Shown one piece after another: positions 49,789 to 58,500 of a stretch of DNA of 64,000 nt. Each line of letters starts with the position of its first letter. Position 1 is the first letter of the stretch. This DNA comes from Halomonas dongshanensis. GTDB taxonomy: Bacteria > Pseudomonadota > Gammaproteobacteria > Pseudomonadales > Halomonadaceae. Both the position numbers and the translations under genes were made by a program. Location of the stretch: positions 310,001-374,000 of the forward strand of contig NZ_JAJISC010000002.1 of NCBI RefSeq assembly GCF_024790395.1, written 5' to 3'. The notes beneath the pieces were generated by a model, which saw only the letters and a program-made list of their open reading frames with translations, made no database searches and was not told where the DNA came from.

Positions 49789-51537
49789 TCACCCAGGTGG
49801 CGTCAACTCAGTGCTCACGCTGGCCTCGTCCTGCGTAATGCTCAAACCCACGGTGGTGATTCGCTCGCCCAGCACCCCGAGCACGGACAGCGAGATGCTG
49901 CCACGCTGCAGTGACTCACCTTCGTGGGGCGTGGTGGTCAACTGCTGGCGTAGTAGCTCGTCAAGCGTAAGCGTCTCATCACTGTCGAGCGCAATGCCGT
50001 AAGAGTGCAGCACTTCACCCACGCGGGTGCTGCCTTTCAGTCGCAGCGGGCGGTCGGGAAGCTCGTAGCTAACGACGTTGGCTTGCTCGGCGAAGACGCA
50101 ATCGACGAAGGGGCGCGTCTCCGAGCGCAGCACCACGAAGACATGATCGCCGGGCATGATCTGAGTCGAGCCGCGCGGCGGGATCACCTCCTTGCCACGC
50201 GTAATCATGGCTACCACGGTGCCGTCGGGTAGGGCGATCTGCGATAGCCGCCGCCCTACGGCGCGGGTGTTGTCGCCCAGGCGATACTCGACGATTTCGG
50301 CATCGACCTCGTCCAGCGCGGTGATTTCGAGGCTAGCGGCTGGCTCGGGAGGCGGCGTCTCGGTAAGGCCCAGCTTGCGTGCCATCAGCGGCAGCGTGGT
50401 GCCCTGGATGGTTGCCGAAATCAGCACCACGAAGAAGACCACGTTGAAGATCAGCTCGGCCCCTTCGAGCCCGAAGATCAGCGGGAAGATGGCCAGGATG
50501 ATCGGTACCGACCCGCGCAGACCGACCCAGGCGACGAGGCTCGTTTGACGGTTGTCGAAGCCGAACAGCTTGAGAATCGGGAACACCGCTAGCGGGCGTG
50601 CGACCAGTACCAGAATTGCGGCAATGAGCAAACCTTCGCGCCATACCTCCAGCAGCGAGACCGGATTGATCAACAGCCCCAGCACCACGAACATCACGAT
50701 CTGGCTCATCCAGGCCAGACCATCGTGAAATAAGAAGGTGCTGCGCTGATAGGCAATGGGTCGATTGCCGATCATTACCCCGGCGATGAAGATGGCCAAA
50801 AAGCCGCTGCCGCCGAGGTTGGCGGCGATGCCGAAGGCCAACAGCCCGCAGGCCGCGACCAATACCGGGTAGAGCCCGCCTGCGACTAAGTGGATACGGT
50901 TGATCAGGTGTACCGAGACGAAGCCTACGAGTAGGCCAACCACGGCGCCTACGCCCATTTGTTGAACGAAAAGCTGTAGTAGGCCAAGCCCGAAAGGCAT
51001 GTCATTGACCAGCACTTCGAGTAGCCCGACGGTCAAGAAGATCGCCATGGGGTCGTTCGAGGCGCTCTCGATCTCGAGGGTCGATTTCAGGCGGGTATTG
51101 ATGTGAATACCGGCATTACGTAGCAGTGAAAAAACCGCTGCTGCGTCGGTAGAGCCGACGATAGCCCCAAGCAGCATGCCTTCGAGCAGAGGCAGATCGA
51201 GAATATAGGCCGCCGCCGCGCCGGTGATCGCAGAGGTGATCAAGACCCCAAGGGTGGCCAGCAGCGACGCCGGTTTCCACACCCGACGAATCGAGGCGAC
51301 CGGGGTTTGTAGGCCGCCATCGAAGAGGATCATCGCCAGCGCCATGGTGCCGAGCGCATGAGCAAGACCTGGGCTATCGAAGTTGATCCCGCCAAGCCCG
51401 GCCTCACCGGCGAGCATGCCGGTGCCGAGAAAGAGCACCAGCACCGGCATGCCGAGCCGGGCCGAAAGCTTACTGGAGATGATCCCGATCAGCAGCAGTA
51501 TTGCTGCCATCAGTATCAGTTGATCGACTAAAAACAT
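49789..51537 (-). CDS. nhaP2: K+/H+ antiporter NhaP2 (CvrA) with cytoplasmic RCK_C domain
   Basis: A 582-residue CPA1-family antiporter (E. coli NhaP2 about 578). Twelve to thirteen helices span about 5-390, with the ion-binding region STDAAAVFSLLRN and ESASNDPMA containing the conserved Asp. GLRGSVPIILAIFPLIFGLE follows. The cytoplasmic part holds a TrkA-C/RCK_C domain (about 415-485, EYRLGDNTRAVGRRLSQIAL, PRGSTQIMPGDHVFVV) and a CorC-type module to the end. It exports K+ for H+ and suits osmotic adaptation. AGGAC lies upstream of the ATG. A small secreted protein gene is upstream in the same operon. Confidence 0.92.
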   Translation of the reverse strand: MFLVDQLILMAAILLLIGIISSKLSARLGMPVLVLFLGTGMLAGEAGLGGINFDSPGLAHALGTMALAMILFDGGLQTPVASIRRVWKPASLLATLGVLITSAITGAAAAYILDLPLLEGMLLGAIVGSTDAAAVFSLLRNAGIHINTRLKSTLEIESASNDPMAIFLTVGLLEVLVNDMPFGLGLLQLFVQQMGVGAVVGLLVGFVSVHLINRIHLVAGGLYPVLVAACGLLAFGIAANLGGSGFLAIFIAGVMIGNRPIAYQRSTFLFHDGLAWMSQIVMFVVLGLLINPVSLLEVWREGLLIAAILVLVARPLAVFPILKLFGFDNRQTSLVAWVGLRGSVPIILAIFPLIFGLEGAELIFNVVFFVVLISATIQGTTLPLMARKLGLTETPPPEPAASLEITALDEVDAEIVEYRLGDNTRAVGRRLSQIALPDGTVVAMITRGKEVIPPRGSTQIMPGDHVFVVLRSETRPFVDCVFAEQANVVSYELPDRPLRLKGSTRVGEVLHSYGIALDSDETLTLDELLRQQLTTTPHEGESLQRGSISLSVLGVLGERITTVGLSITQDEASVSTELTPPG

Positions 51538-51598
51538 GAGTGTGTGTCCTGGGTCATCGAAGCATGAGATCGCAATGAAAGGTCGAGCGCGTGGTTAT

Positions 51599-52006
51599 TT
51601 AGCAGCGAATGAGCGTCAAGGACAGAGGCGGCGCGCGTGGCGAGGGCAGCGTGGCGAGCGGAGGCTCGCGCGCAGGCGTTTGAGGGAAGGCGACGCTAGC
51701 CGCATTCGCCCGCTGTACCTCGGGGTAAAGCGCGGTATACGCAAGCCCCAGCGAGGGTAAATCGGTGCCACTCGCGCCACTGGAAGGCGGCTCATCGTCG
51801 CGCAGGCGAAACGTCTGTGGCAACGTGGCAAGCGGTGAGAGAGCCGGTCGATCGAGGCGCTGGTTCGCCTGATCAGCGGCGTCGAGGGCGCTCGCGGCGT
51901 GCGGATTCACCGCCGCGCTGAGTAACAGGAGAGCAATGCCGAGCAGCCCCAAGCGCGCCAGACGGCGGCTGGATGAAACGCGCGGTAGGGAAGTCGGCTG
52001 GGGCAA
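51599..52006 (-). CDS. Small secreted proline/leucine-rich hypothetical protein
   Basis: A 135-residue protein I do not recognise. A basic N terminus (SSRRLAR) and hydrophobic stretch LGLLGIALLLLSAAVNPHAA form a signal peptide. The mature part is rich in Pro, Ala, Leu and Ser with no clear domain. The start is TTG at 52006 with AAGGAG seven bases upstream, and a -10 TATAAT lies 70 bp upstream. It precedes the K+/H+ antiporter by 61 bp on the same strand. Coding reality rests on the ribosome site, signal peptide and operon position. Confidence 0.5.
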   Translation of the reverse strand: MPQPTSLPRVSSSRRLARLGLLGIALLLLSAAVNPHAASALDAADQANQRLDRPALSPLATLPQTFRLRDDEPPSSGASGTDLPSLGLAYTALYPEVQRANAASVAFPQTPAREPPLATLPSPRAPPLSLTLIRC

Positions 52007-52045
52007 CGGCGGTCTCCTTGGGCTGGCTTTATCATCCTTGATCGG

Positions 52046-52080
52046 ATGGCGAGGTCAAGCGTCTTGACCTCGCCATTATA
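52046..52080 (-). promoter_or_regulatory. Promoter with 14-bp perfect inverted repeat at the transcript start
   Basis: On the minus strand TATAAT (52075-52080) abuts ATGGCGAGGTCAAG, loop ACG, and its exact complement (52046-52076). The predicted first nucleotides of the hypothetical protein-antiporter mRNA would form this hairpin, or the repeat is an operator. A further short inverted repeat, CCCAG-N5-CTGGG, lies in the spacer region. No -35 is convincing. Confidence 0.5.
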
Positions 52081-52250
52081 CCCAGCATTTCTGGGTGTCT
52101 GCGTTGAGCCATGGGTTTATATGTGGCGCTGCCAAAGCTAGCGCGGCTGCGATATGCTCATGCTTCTTAGACAGTCTGGCGCCTATCCAGCAACATACCC
52201 AGGCGCCCTTACAACGTCCTCACGATTACAACGCAATGACGAGGCTCTAA

Positions 52251-53222
52251 ATGATTCGACGTTTACCCTGGGTTGCCCTGGCAACGCTAATGTTTGGAGC
52301 GACTGCCGACGCTCGCGACTTTCGTTTGGGCTTGATCACACCGCCCCAGCACCTGTGGTCGACCGAAGCCGAGGCTTTTGCCGAAGCGCTGCACGAGCGC
52401 TCCGGTGGCGAGCACAGCGTTGCCGTTTTTCCTGCCCAGCAGTTGGGTAACGAAGCGCAGATGGTCCAGCAGCTGCAAACCGGCGCGCTCGACATGGCCT
52501 TTCTTACCATTGCCGAGATCTCCAACCGGATTCCCGATTTCGGAGCGCTCTACGCGCCTTACCTGGTCGATGACGTCAATCACGCCGCGCGCCTCTTGCG
52601 CTCGGACACCGCTGGCGAGCTGCTCGATCTCATGCCCCAGGGCGTGGGGCTGGTCGGGCTTGGCTACGGCATGGTCGGCATGCGCCAAGTGCTCAGCCGC
52701 GAGCCGATCACCAGTGCCGAGGAGCTACGCGGCAAGCGCTTGCGTATTACCCCCTTCGAGCCCATTCGCGATTTCTACACCGCAACCGGGGCAGCCCCCG
52801 CGCCGATGCCGCTTCTAGAGGTCTACGACGCATTGGCCAACGGCCAGGTCGATGCCATCGACATGGACTTCGACTCCATTTTGATTCTCAAGTTTTATGA
52901 GCAGGCGAATCACCTGCTTATCTCCAACCACATGATGTTTCCCATGGTGGGCGTGGTCTCCGGACGTGTTTGGCGCGAGCTCTCCGAGGCAGAGCGCGAG
53001 TTGATCGAAACCACCATGGCCGAGCATCTGGAGAACGTCTTAACCGGGTTCGAGGAGATGGACGCCGCCCAGGAAGCCGAAATTCGCGGGCTGGACATCG
53101 ACATTCACGAGGCTGACGCCGCCTTCTTTAGCGACGCCATCGCCGAGTGGCAGGGCATTTGGGGCGAGAAGGCGCCGATGCTCGATGCCCTGCGCGCAGA
53201 GGCTGAACGGCTGCGTGAATGA
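52251..53222 (+). CDS. dctP: TRAP transporter substrate-binding protein DctP
   Basis: A 323-residue periplasmic solute receptor. Signal peptide MIRRLPWVALATLMFGATADA, then the DctP fold: LGLITPPQHLWSTEAEAFAE and VAVFPAQQLGNEAQMVQQLQ. The segment ELRGKRLRITPFEPIRDFY holds the conserved Arg that binds the substrate carboxylate. TRAP systems import organic acids with a Na+ gradient. The particular acid is not identifiable. First gene of the dctPQM operon. Confidence 0.92.
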   Translation: MIRRLPWVALATLMFGATADARDFRLGLITPPQHLWSTEAEAFAEALHERSGGEHSVAVFPAQQLGNEAQMVQQLQTGALDMAFLTIAEISNRIPDFGALYAPYLVDDVNHAARLLRSDTAGELLDLMPQGVGLVGLGYGMVGMRQVLSREPITSAEELRGKRLRITPFEPIRDFYTATGAAPAPMPLLEVYDALANGQVDAIDMDFDSILILKFYEQANHLLISNHMMFPMVGVVSGRVWRELSEAERELIETTMAEHLENVLTGFEEMDAAQEAEIRGLDIDIHEADAAFFSDAIAEWQGIWGEKAPMLDALRAEAERLRE

Positions 53223-53238
53223 GGCGCCGAGAAACGCG

Positions 53239-53796
53239 ATGCTGATCGAGCAGCTGTCACGCGCCATGGCGCGCGGTGAGGAGCTAGCGGCGGCAGGGCT
53301 CGCCGCCGCCGTGACCGGGTTGATCCTACTCAACGTAGCCTTTCGCGCCGCAGGCCACCCGCTCTACTGGGTCAGCGAGCTGGCGATCTACACCATGATC
53401 TGGATGACCTTCTTGATTGCCTCGGCGGTGCTGAAACGGCGCCAAAGCCTAACCGTTACGCTGCTTGTCGATGCGCTACCTGCCCGGGCGCGCGCCCTGA
53501 TGGGGGCTCTGGTCGACGTCGTGGTGTTGGCGTTCGCGCTGGTGCTGGTATGGCTATGTTGGCGCTGGTATCAGCCGCTTGCGCTGTGGCGCGCGGGGTT
53601 CGACGTCGCTGCGTTTCAAGGCGAGACCTTCAACTTCATCTACGCTGAGAACACCTCGACGCTGGGGATCAAGAAGTTCTGGTGCTGGCTGATCGTACCC
53701 TGGTTTGCGCTCTCGTTGACCGTGCACGCCAGCGCCAACCTTCTTCTACGCCTAAGTCGGCGGTCAGCTCGCGGCTCATCGGAGGCCTCGGCATGA
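53239..53796 (+). CDS. dctQ: TRAP transporter small permease DctQ
   Basis: A 185-residue membrane protein with four helices, including YWVSELAIYTMIWMTFLIAS, which holds the conserved E-L-x-x-Y-x-x-x-W-M motif of DctQ. It stabilises DctM and docks the binding protein. Start is uncertain: ATG at 53239, or GTG at 53215 overlapping the dctP stop. The 3' end overlaps dctM by ATGA. Confidence 0.88.
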   Translation: MLIEQLSRAMARGEELAAAGLAAAVTGLILLNVAFRAAGHPLYWVSELAIYTMIWMTFLIASAVLKRRQSLTVTLLVDALPARARALMGALVDVVVLAFALVLVWLCWRWYQPLALWRAGFDVAAFQGETFNFIYAENTSTLGIKKFWCWLIVPWFALSLTVHASANLLLRLSRRSARGSSEASA

Positions 53797-55058
53797 CCAT
53801 CGCGCTCTTTTTCACGCTGCTGCTGGGGGCTGTGCCCATCGCCTTGGTCTTGGCGCTAAGTGCGATGTACTACATCTACGCCTCTGGGAATACGGTGCTC
53901 TTCGACTCCTACCCTCAGCAGCTCTTTGCCGCTATCGAAAGCTATGGGCTGCTGGCGATTCCGCTGTTCATGCTCGCCGGTGAGCTAATGAACGAGGGCG
54001 GTGTAACGCGGCGTTTAATCGCTTTGGCGCGATTATTGGTGGGCGGCTTTCGCGGTGGGCTTGCCTACATCAACTTGGTCGCCAACATGATGATGGCGGC
54101 CATCGTGGGCTCTGCGGCGTCGCAGATCGCGATCATGTCGCGGGCGATGGTGCCCGCCATGGAAGAGGAGGGATATGAGCGTGCCTATAGCGCGGCCATC
54201 ACCGCCGCCGGTGGGCTGTTGTCGCCGATCATTCCGCCTTCGATGCTGTTCGTGCTGTTTGGGGTGATGGCGCAGGTGCCTATTGCCGAAATGTTCATCG
54301 CTGGGCTTTTGCCCGGGCTTTTGCTGGGGCTTGCGTTTTTCATCGTCATCGCGCTCGTTGGCCTCGTGCAGTCCTACCCCAAGGGAGCCTGGCCAAGCCG
54401 TACCCAGGCGCTGCACGATCTGCTTTGGGGGCTTCCGGCGCTGGCCATTCCCGCCATCATCATTGGCGGTATCCTGCTTGGAATCGCCACGCCCACCGAG
54501 GCGGCGGCGCTGGCGTCGCTTACGGCTTGGCTCTTGGGGCGGCTGCTCTACCGCGATTTGACGCTCAAGGCGATGCCGGGCGTGCTCAAGCGCACGGCGG
54601 TCAACGCGGGGCTCGTCATCATGCTGATTGCCGCGGCCGGCGTGTTCGGTTGGGTGGTGGTCTACGAGCGCCTACCGCAGATGGCGGCGGGGTGGATTGC
54701 GGCGCTAACCGCCGATCCGTTCATATTCTTGCTGCTATTGATCGGCGCTCTGCTGCTGGTGGGCATGGTCATCGACGGCATTGCCGCGCTGATTCTGGTG
54801 GTGCCGATTCTGCTGCCGATTGCCCAGAATCAGTTCGGTATCAGCCCGTATCAGTTTGGCGTGGTGGTCTGCTTGACCCTGGTGCTGGGCCTTTTGACGC
54901 CGCCGGTGGGGGCTGGGCTCTTCGTCGCCTCGTCGATGACCGGCGCATCGCCGCTACGTATCTTTCGCGCGCTGTTGCCGTTTCTCGCCGCGACCTTGTT
55001 CGTGCTCGTGCTGCTCGCTTGGCAGCCGTGGCTAACCACGGCGCTGATCGGTCGCTGA
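53793..55058 (+). CDS. dctM: TRAP transporter large permease DctM
   Basis: A 421-residue polytopic permease of the DctM type. Characteristic segments are IPLFMLAGELMNEGGVTRRL, the SAAITAAGGLLSPIIPPSML hairpin that lines the substrate site, and LLTPPVGAGLFVASSMTGAS. I chose the ATG at 53793 with GGAGG upstream. The longer upstream frame lies within dctQ. Its last 27 bp overlap the convergent transglutaminase-like gene. Confidence 0.93.
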   Translation: MTIALFFTLLLGAVPIALVLALSAMYYIYASGNTVLFDSYPQQLFAAIESYGLLAIPLFMLAGELMNEGGVTRRLIALARLLVGGFRGGLAYINLVANMMMAAIVGSAASQIAIMSRAMVPAMEEEGYERAYSAAITAAGGLLSPIIPPSMLFVLFGVMAQVPIAEMFIAGLLPGLLLGLAFFIVIALVGLVQSYPKGAWPSRTQALHDLLWGLPALAIPAIIIGGILLGIATPTEAAALASLTAWLLGRLLYRDLTLKAMPGVLKRTAVNAGLVIMLIAAAGVFGWVVVYERLPQMAAGWIAALTADPFIFLLLLIGALLLVGMVIDGIAALILVVPILLPIAQNQFGISPYQFGVVVCLTLVLGLLTPPVGAGLFVASSMTGASPLRIFRALLPFLAATLFVLVLLAWQPWLTTALIGR

Positions 55059-55946
55059 GGTGGCCTCCCGGGCGCTGGCTTCCTCGGCGATGGGCATGAC
55101 GTCGACTTCTACTTCCAAACGGTGTTTACCGCCGCCGTTCATCACCCCTTTTAGTGGGGTGATGTCGGCGTAGTCGCGCCCCCAACCCAGCACCGGGTGC
55201 TGGGCCCCGGCGACGATGCCGTTGGTCGGGTCCAGGGCCAGCCAGCCCCACTCGGGAATCCATAGCGCGAGCCAAGCGTGTGAGGCGTCGGCGCCCACCA
55301 GCCGCGCCTGGCCGGGAGGCGGGCGCGTTTCCAAATAGCCGCTGACGTAGCGCGCCACCAACCCTATCGAGCGCAGCGTGCCAATGAACAGATGGGCGAA
55401 GTCCTGGCATACGCCGCGCCGGTGGGCGAGGACGTCATCCAGCGGCGTGGCGAGGGTGGTGGCGTTAGGAACGTACTCGAAGTTGTCGAAGATCCAGCGG
55501 TTGAGCGCCAGCGCCGCCTCGACGATTGGGCGGTTGGGCGTGAAACAGCGCCGGGCAAGCCGCGCCAGCGCCGCTTGGCGGCGAATGAACGGCGAGTCGT
55601 GGCGGTAGAGCAAAAGCTCCACCGTCGAGGTGTGTTCGAGCGCATCGCGCACCTGCTCCCAAGGCGGCGATGCAGCTGGCAGTGGCGCCAGCGCTTCGGT
55701 GTCGAGCGTGGTCACGACGGTAACGTCGAGGTGGCGGTGAACGTTCTCGATGGCAAAGTAGAGCACGCGGTTGCCAAACAGATCGCAGCGCTCCATCTGC
55801 ACCTGGGGGCTGGGTGAGATGATCAGCTGCGATGGCCCGCAGCGCTGATGCTCGGTTTGGCGTGGCAATACCCGCGCCTCGCTATGGCACAGCGTGACCG
55901 GAGCGCTGTAGTGGTAGCGTGTGGTGTGGCGTAGGCGGTATCTCAT
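55032..55946 (-). CDS. Transglutaminase-like cysteine peptidase family protein (COG1305)
   Basis: A 304-residue cytoplasmic protein without signal peptide. An N-terminal beta domain (about 1-90, MRYRLRHTTRYHYSAPVTLC) precedes the transglutaminase core. The triad is Cys180 (RRGVCQDFAH), His223 (ASHAWL) and Asp239 (LDPTNG). It may hydrolyse or form isopeptide/amide bonds. It is the last gene of a minus-strand operon and overlaps the ATP-grasp/alpha-E gene by ATGA, so it is part of the predicted peptide system of this locus. Confidence 0.9.
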   Translation of the reverse strand: MRYRLRHTTRYHYSAPVTLCHSEARVLPRQTEHQRCGPSQLIISPSPQVQMERCDLFGNRVLYFAIENVHRHLDVTVVTTLDTEALAPLPAASPPWEQVRDALEHTSTVELLLYRHDSPFIRRQAALARLARRCFTPNRPIVEAALALNRWIFDNFEYVPNATTLATPLDDVLAHRRGVCQDFAHLFIGTLRSIGLVARYVSGYLETRPPPGQARLVGADASHAWLALWIPEWGWLALDPTNGIVAGAQHPVLGWGRDYADITPLKGVMNGGGKHRLEVEVDVMPIAEEASAREATSATDQRRG

Positions 55947-58402
55947 TCGTCCGCCTCCAGGCTAATCAACTGGCGAGGGCGCTCAACGTGACTGAAATGG
56001 CTCTGGCTCAGGGCATCCGACAGTGCCATTAGCGGCGTCAGCAGGGCTTCCAGGAGCGCTTTGAGCGCCTGGCGCGCCGACTCCTCCTCCGCCAGTTGGC
56101 CAAGCCGCTCGATATCGGCCAAGTGGAGCGCGGCGTTGGCCTGGATCAGCAGGCGCCGTTCGGCGTTGCGGTAGGGCGTGCGGTTGGGCGAGGGGGCGCC
56201 GGGTAGTTGCTCGATCTGGTTTTCCAAACGCTTGAGCATGTAGCCCACCGAGCGCGGATTGGCCTCGTCGAAAAGCAGAAGATCGAGAATGGCGGCCGGG
56301 TGCAACTCGCTGCGATAGCGACGGCGGTAGGCGGTGTAGTTGTCTGTAGTGGCTAGCACCACCTCCCACAGCGCCAGGGTCGAGGAGCGTGGCGCCTCCA
56401 GGGTATGTTTGAGCAGCGAGAGTAGCCCCAGCACGCGATCGAGAAAGCGGCCGATGTCCATGAACCGCCAGCCGAAGTGGTGCGGCATGGTTTCGTTGCA
56501 CAGACCAAAGAACGCCGCCAACTGAGCGCTCAAACCTTCGCAGGCGCGGCGCGCGGCGCTGGCATCCTGGGGCGGGTCGAACTGGTCGATGTGCTGGCGC
56601 AGCTGGTTGAGCACGCGCCAGGAGTCGTCGCCCAAGTGGTCGCGTACGTTGCGCGCGTTGTGCAGCAGGTGGGTGAATAGGGCAGGCAGTGACTGCGCCT
56701 CCTGGGGGGCGAACTGCGCCAGCAGGCGGTCGCGCTTGTCTTGAAAGCCCACCGCCAGGGCGCCATCGTCGCCGGATGGGACGATCTCGAGCGCCACCAA
56801 AAGCTCGTTGAGGAGCTGGTCGGCGATATCGTCCTGATCGAATTCCATCAGACGCAAAAGCGCCTCACGCAGCAGCCGCGTGCGGGTATCCAGCCGCTCG
56901 CCGTAGCGGCCGAGCCAAAACAGGTTTTCGGCCACCCGGCTTGGCAGGTCGGTGCCATCGCGGGTAGCCACCACCGGCCCGCGCGCTTGGCGAAGCTGGC
57001 TAACGTGGGGCTGCACGCTGGGGGCGCTGACCCAGACATCCTTGACCACCCGGGTACCAAGCGACGGGGAACCGGGCGCGCCAACCCAGGCAAGCCCGCC
57101 AGGCATGACCTGATAGTCGCCGTTGAGATGGCCATCCTTCGCCACGGTGTCGGGCGTGCGTGTGACGAAGCAGCGCAGGTTGAGCGTGGTCGGCGTAAGC
57201 GAGGTCATGGCCTCATCGAACACCGGCGCGGTTTCGGGTTGCGTCGAGGCGTCGGCGCTCTCTAGTAGCAGCGTCTCGCCCAGCAGGTGCTCGCAGAGCG
57301 CGGGCAGCGCCGGGGAGAGCGCCGCCGACTCCAAAATACCCACGCCCAGCGCGTTGGAAAGCGCCACGCCGCCCGCGCGCATCGACTGCAGCAGGCCCGG
57401 CACGCCGAGCGCCGAGTCGCCGCGAAGCTCCAGCGGGTCGCAATCGACGTCCTCGCACTGGCGCAGCACCACCTCGACCGGCTGTAGGCCGCCAAGCGTA
57501 CGTAGCCACACCTGAGCGTCGCGAACGACCAGATCCGACCCCTCCACCAAGGTGAAGTTGAAGTAGTTGGCGAGGTAGGCGTGCTCGAAATAGCGCGGGC
57601 TCGAAGGCCCGGGCGAGAGCAGCACGACGTTGGGCTGATCGCGATGCTGGTAGGCCAGGGCGTTCAGGCTGCGGTGATGTACATCGAAAAAGCTCGCCAA
57701 CCGGCGCAGCGGCGCGTTGCGGTACATCTGCGGCTGGGCGCGCGCCATCAAAATACGATTTTCCAGCGCAAAGCCGATGCCCGAAGGCGCCTGTAGACGA
57801 TCCCCGATGACACGCCACTGTCCGTGGGTGTCGCGAATGACGTCGATCGCGTGAAAAATGAACGGCGGGCAGTTGTTTGGGAGCGCGCCGTGGCAGGGCA
57901 GATAGTGTTCGATATCGCCAAGCAGCGCCTGGGTTGGCAAAAGCCCCGCAGCGAACAGCTTCTGGTCACCGAAAACGTCTTGATAGATAGCCGTGAACAG
58001 GCGGCTGCGCTGATTGAGCCCCATGGCAAGACGCTGCCAATCCGCCTCTTCGATCACCCAGGGTAGCGGGTCGATGCGCCAGCTGCGCTGCTGGGTATCG
58101 TCGTGCATGTTGAAAATGACGCCGTTCTCGGCCAGCAGCCGCTGAGTCTCCTCCTGCTGCTGACGGCGCCCTTTGGCACCCAGTTCGCTGAGCGTTTGTA
58201 AAAGCGGCTGCCAGCCAGGGCGCAGCTGGCCGTCAGCGTTTAGCAGCGCATCGCTTGCCAGAGCGTTGTTTTTTTCGACACCACTGTTTTCGATGCCATT
58301 GGCTCCGACGCCATTGAGGCGGCCCCCCAAATGCGCCCGATAGCCATCGACGAGCGCATCGAGGGTAGTGGGCGAGGCGAGAGGGGGCGCAAAAACCGTC
58401 AT
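55943..58402 (-). CDS. Circularly permuted ATP-grasp fused to alpha-E domain
   Basis: An 819-residue fusion. Residues about 80-470 are a circularly permuted type-2 ATP-grasp (COG2308): QAPSGIGFALENR, VVLLSPGPSSPRYFEHAYLA, YQVMPGGLAWVG. From about 487 an alpha-E helical domain (COG2307) begins with SRVAENLFWLGRYGERLDTR. The stand-alone homologues at 62205 and 63687 show the unfused arrangement. The fusion has a short stretch (about residues 381-406) where the 62205 protein has some 80 residues including VVKPANESGGYG, so ATP binding may be impaired. Length and start follow MTVFAPPLASP. It overlaps the downstream gene by ATGA. Confidence 0.88.
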   Translation of the reverse strand: MTVFAPPLASPTTLDALVDGYRAHLGGRLNGVGANGIENSGVEKNNALASDALLNADGQLRPGWQPLLQTLSELGAKGRRQQQEETQRLLAENGVIFNMHDDTQQRSWRIDPLPWVIEEADWQRLAMGLNQRSRLFTAIYQDVFGDQKLFAAGLLPTQALLGDIEHYLPCHGALPNNCPPFIFHAIDVIRDTHGQWRVIGDRLQAPSGIGFALENRILMARAQPQMYRNAPLRRLASFFDVHHRSLNALAYQHRDQPNVVLLSPGPSSPRYFEHAYLANYFNFTLVEGSDLVVRDAQVWLRTLGGLQPVEVVLRQCEDVDCDPLELRGDSALGVPGLLQSMRAGGVALSNALGVGILESAALSPALPALCEHLLGETLLLESADASTQPETAPVFDEAMTSLTPTTLNLRCFVTRTPDTVAKDGHLNGDYQVMPGGLAWVGAPGSPSLGTRVVKDVWVSAPSVQPHVSQLRQARGPVVATRDGTDLPSRVAENLFWLGRYGERLDTRTRLLREALLRLMEFDQDDIADQLLNELLVALEIVPSGDDGALAVGFQDKRDRLLAQFAPQEAQSLPALFTHLLHNARNVRDHLGDDSWRVLNQLRQHIDQFDPPQDASAARRACEGLSAQLAAFFGLCNETMPHHFGWRFMDIGRFLDRVLGLLSLLKHTLEAPRSSTLALWEVVLATTDNYTAYRRRYRSELHPAAILDLLLFDEANPRSVGYMLKRLENQIEQLPGAPSPNRTPYRNAERRLLIQANAALHLADIERLGQLAEEESARQALKALLEALLTPLMALSDALSQSHFSHVERPRQLISLEADE

Positions 58403-58447
58403 GGGCGTTATTCCTGGTGAGCGTCACTGCTGATGAGCATCGCCAGA

Positions 58448-58473
58448 TTATCCTGCAGCGGGGGGCAGGATAA
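58448..58473. other. Hairpin in the DUF2126 to ATP-grasp intercistronic gap
   Basis: TTATCCTGC, an 8-base G-rich loop and GCAGGATAA form a perfect 9-bp stem in the 98-bp gap inside the operon. Without a T-run it is more likely a partial attenuator or an RNA-processing site than a terminator. Confidence 0.4.
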
Positions 58474-58500
58474 AAGCGGCAGCGCGGTAAGAAGCGGCGC

